Assembly (NCBI GenBank): GCA_002067205.1 | Contig: MVQL01000134.1 | Span: 1-64,000, forward strand | Direction of reading: 5' to 3' | Length of the DNA stretch: 64,000 nt | From: Pelotomaculum sp. PtaB.Bin104 | Lineage (GTDB): Bacteria; Bacillota; Desulfotomaculia; Desulfotomaculales; Pelotomaculaceae | Shown: positions 62,399-64,000 of the stretch, one piece after another | Layout: each line of letters opens with the position of its first letter | Position numbering within the stretch: the stretch's first letter is position 1 | Program-made: the position numbers and the translations under genes | Notes under the pieces: model-generated | Told to the model about the DNA's origin: nothing | What the model saw: the letters and a program-made list of their open reading frames with translations, nothing else | Database searches by the model: none

Positions 62399-62575
62399 TC
62401 AGCTCCCACTATGACCTGTTTTCCCGCTTTCTCCCCACTGTCCTTTTCTAGACTGGCCCAAAAGATGTCCGGTGACACCAACTGCCAGACTGAGAATGCC
62501 CAGGGCCAGAAAAACCGATATCACCCCCGTTAGGGCAACGAGCACAGCCTGCGTCCAATCCACTGCAACCAACAA
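62399..62575 (-). CDS. Mini OadG-like membrane protein
   Basis: 58 residues from TTG 62575, close to GGAGGTG (GTG 62563 is an alternative): 'VDWTQAVLVALTGVISVFL', one long helix, then a hydrophilic Gly/Ser/Lys tail. Its position directly before oadB fits a small gamma-type subunit of the decarboxylase Na+ pump. Confidence 0.55.
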   Translation of the reverse strand: MLVAVDWTQAVLVALTGVISVFLALGILSLAVGVTGHLLGQSRKGQWGESGKTGHSGS

Positions 62576-62983
62576 CTACACCTCCTTTTTTAATGAATCA
62601 CTCCAGGATTATCTTGTCAACTAACAGCACCAAACTTGTTCTGGTGGTTTAATTTAATACCACCTCAAATTGGCACTTAGTTCAGCGATGTGCCGTCCTG
62701 CTGGAGAAGCTTACCTTAAGCTCTTCAATTATCCATGCTGATATTAATTATATCACAAAAATCAATACTTTTTGACTTATAGGCTGATACACCCTGGGAA
62801 ATGGTCTTTTAGAAAGTACGGCTAGCAAAATGATAACACCGCTTTAGTTAGATAATCAAACAAATTATTACAAAATTTTGACTGGTTACATGAAGTCATT
62901 ATCTTACACTGGTTTTTTATCTTCAAAGAATAAGATAAATTTAACATAAAGCCACTCGATATTCCCTGTCCCCGCCAGATTAC
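62576..62983. other. Intergenic region without recognised features
   Basis: About 400 AT-rich bases between the OadG-like gene and spoVT. The promoter of the minus-strand oadG/oadB pair should lie at its left end; nothing else is recognised. Confidence 0.45.
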
Positions 62984-63017
62984 AGCCTCCGGGAGTTGTC
63001 CCGGAGGCTCTTTTTTT
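62984..63017. terminator. Terminator-like hairpin at spoVT end
   Basis: A perfect 11-bp stem AGCCTCCGGGA / TCCCGGAGGCT (62984-62994 with 62999-63009) followed on the plus strand by CTTTTTTT. It adjoins the spoVT stop and could terminate either strand. Confidence 0.75.
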
Positions 63018-63552
63018 AAAATGCTATTTGTTTCCCCAAAAACCCGGCAGCTGTCTCTGCCATTTTAAGTTCCAGCTGGCCCATTTGTTCATTGGGGTCA
63101 TTTGACGCCAGAATTACGGATCCCTCAATCTCACCCTCCACAACGATTGGAGCCGTGATAACCGAATTGTAGGTAACAGATGCATCGGCGGTCAGGGCTA
63201 ATGGTTGGGTGTGATGGGCAGCCTTTTTTCCTTCCAGAAGTTTTTCAATTTCCTGGTTTAGTTGTTTATTCAGCAGGCCCTTTTTCTCAGCACCGGCTAC
63301 AGCGATAATATTATCATTATCTGCTATGCAAGCAATATGTCCTAGCGATTGATTCAACGCCTGGGCGTATTCATCCGCAAACGAACCTAGCTCTTTTACC
63401 GGCGAGTATTTTTTTAAAATAACCTCACCTGCTAAATCCGTAAAGATTTCAAAGGGTGAGTTTTGGTTAAGGCGCAGGTTTTTCCTTATTTCCATAGGTA
63501 TGACAATTCTGCCCAGGTTATCTATCCGCCGAACAATACCTGTTGCTTTCAA
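63016..63552 (-). CDS. spoVT: Stage V sporulation regulator SpoVT
   Basis: 178 residues from TTG 63552, giving 'KATGIVRRIDNLGRIVIPME', the AbrB/SpoVT swapped-hairpin DNA-binding domain. Residues 55-178 are the GAF-like domain ('EYAQALNQSLGHIACIADND', 'VVEGEIEGSVILASND'). The longer in-frame N-terminus upstream is not part of the family. SpoVT controls forespore sigma-G genes, so the organism is a spore former or descends from one. Confidence 0.9.
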   Translation of the reverse strand: MKATGIVRRIDNLGRIVIPMEIRKNLRLNQNSPFEIFTDLAGEVILKKYSPVKELGSFADEYAQALNQSLGHIACIADNDNIIAVAGAEKKGLLNKQLNQEIEKLLEGKKAAHHTQPLALTADASVTYNSVITAPIVVEGEIEGSVILASNDPNEQMGQLELKMAETAAGFLGKQIAF

Positions 63553-63631
63553 TTGACCACCACCATTATTTATATTCTGTGCTTTTATTTTGTGAAAATA
63601 TAAAATTATTAACCATGGGATTATTAGGTAA

Positions 63632-63862
63632 TTATACTTTATCCTCATACATTAAATTCTTGAGCAGTATCCCTTGTGATATAAAAGAAATAAACAGGAA
63701 AATTAATAGAATCCACCATCCGGCCGATTCTAAGATGTCCGCCGGGACCATTAAGGTATAGCCCATATAAGCTAAAAGCAATGCTCCTTGAAGAATTTTA
63801 GTGAACCTGCAGCGAGGCAGACCCCGGGCGCATATAGTAAAGTACAAGGTGGTAAATGCCAT
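63632..63862 (-). CDS. Small two-helix membrane protein
   Basis: 76 residues with two hydrophobic segments ('LQGALLLAYMGYTLMVPA', 'GWWILLIFLFISFISQGIL') and a short charged end. The ATG at 63862 lacks a clear ribosome site. Family not recognised; it may be a real small membrane protein. Confidence 0.4.
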   Translation of the reverse strand: MAFTTLYFTICARGLPRCRFTKILQGALLLAYMGYTLMVPADILESAGWWILLIFLFISFISQGILLKNLMYEDKV

Positions 63863-63910
63863 GCACCCCGGCTGAAGCTAAAGTTGTTGCCGTTGATCAA
63901 GGAGGGTAAA

Positions 63911-64000
63911 ATGGGCAAAAAATGGTACGCATCAAAAACTGTGTGGCTGAACCTGATCATGCTGGGCGGCGTATTTCTCCATGACCAATTCGGGCTTGAT
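63911..64000 (+). CDS. Holin-like or phage-associated small membrane protein, partial
   Basis: The first 30 residues ('MGKKWYASKTVWLNLIMLGG') are seen before the window ends. AAGGAGGG stands 4 bases before the ATG. The 'KWY.SKTVWLN' start is typical of small phage-associated membrane proteins annotated as holin-like or hypothetical. The rest lies outside the window. Confidence 0.5.
   Translation, partial: MGKKWYASKTVWLNLIMLGGVFLHDQFGLD

Overview
The window looks like a chromosomal segment of an anaerobic, spore-forming Firmicute of the Desulfotomaculum/Pelotomaculum/Sporotomaculum kind. The evidence is an rnfCDGEAB operon, a stand-alone dsrC, spoVT and a CotF-like coat gene, clostridial CBO0543 proteins, two Na+-pump OadB subunits, a multidomain [FeFe] hydrogenase, and many aldehyde-ferredoxin-oxidoreductase, Hdr and MvhD-type genes. 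The taxon is inferred from gene content; no rRNA gene is present.

Layout. 1-4.2 kb: relic of a prophage on the minus strand (capsid and connector genes), ending at a tRNA 3' fragment and a broken integrase. 4.4-7.1 kb: an HTH plus periplasmic-binding-like regulator, a nuclease remnant and a cysteine-rich repeat protein with an Sm-like N-terminus. 7.3-15.1 kb: rnfCDGEAB followed by apbE, a NusG-II protein, a Gx transporter and rseC. 15.7-18.6 kb: fdhD, dsrC, cysK and an Rrf2 regulator. 19.5-38 kb: a large electron-transfer region resembling the class II benzoyl-CoA reductase (bam) system. An intact run bamB-bamC-bamD-fdhD-bamE-bamF reads from 34.2 to 25.7 kb. A second, degraded set lies at 19.5-25.5 kb (bamI-like, truncated bamH-like, intact bamF, broken bamE and bamB). 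The [FeFe] hydrogenase/NuoG/GltD fusion follows at 34.5-38 kb. 38.2-47.8 kb: two NifX-like/Mrp modules, twin MinD-ferredoxin ATPases and DUF5320 proteins, with modD and a metallo-hydrolase between them. 48-50.6 kb: a MerR regulator, a HesB-like selenoprotein and thioredoxin reductase. 51-63.6 kb: two OadB pumps each with a tiny OadG-like partner, TerC, a two-component system, spore-associated and tiny genes, and spoVT.

Four genes (bamE-like, two bamF-like, hesB-like) are readable only if an in-frame UGA is decoded as selenocysteine. Each UGA sits exactly at a conserved redox-cysteine position, so a gene finder that treats UGA only as stop truncates all four.

The most unexplained structure is a roughly 457-bp sequence present twice (56203-56660 and 58190-58648, nearly identical). 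It is built of degenerate units of about 30 bp, most with a short dyad, and ends in a terminator-like hairpin. Between the copies lie a decayed third bamF tail and a frameshifted coat gene.

How the parts may fit together: BamB-F/HdrA-type proteins would drive a difficult low-potential reduction by electron bifurcation. Rnf (flavinylated by ApbE) and the OadB pumps would couple ferredoxin/NAD and decarboxylation to a Na+ gradient. The hydrogenase would dispose of electrons. FdhD, ModD and the Mo/W-type regulator would supply the metal cofactor. This overall picture is inference; individual gene calls rest on visible motifs.
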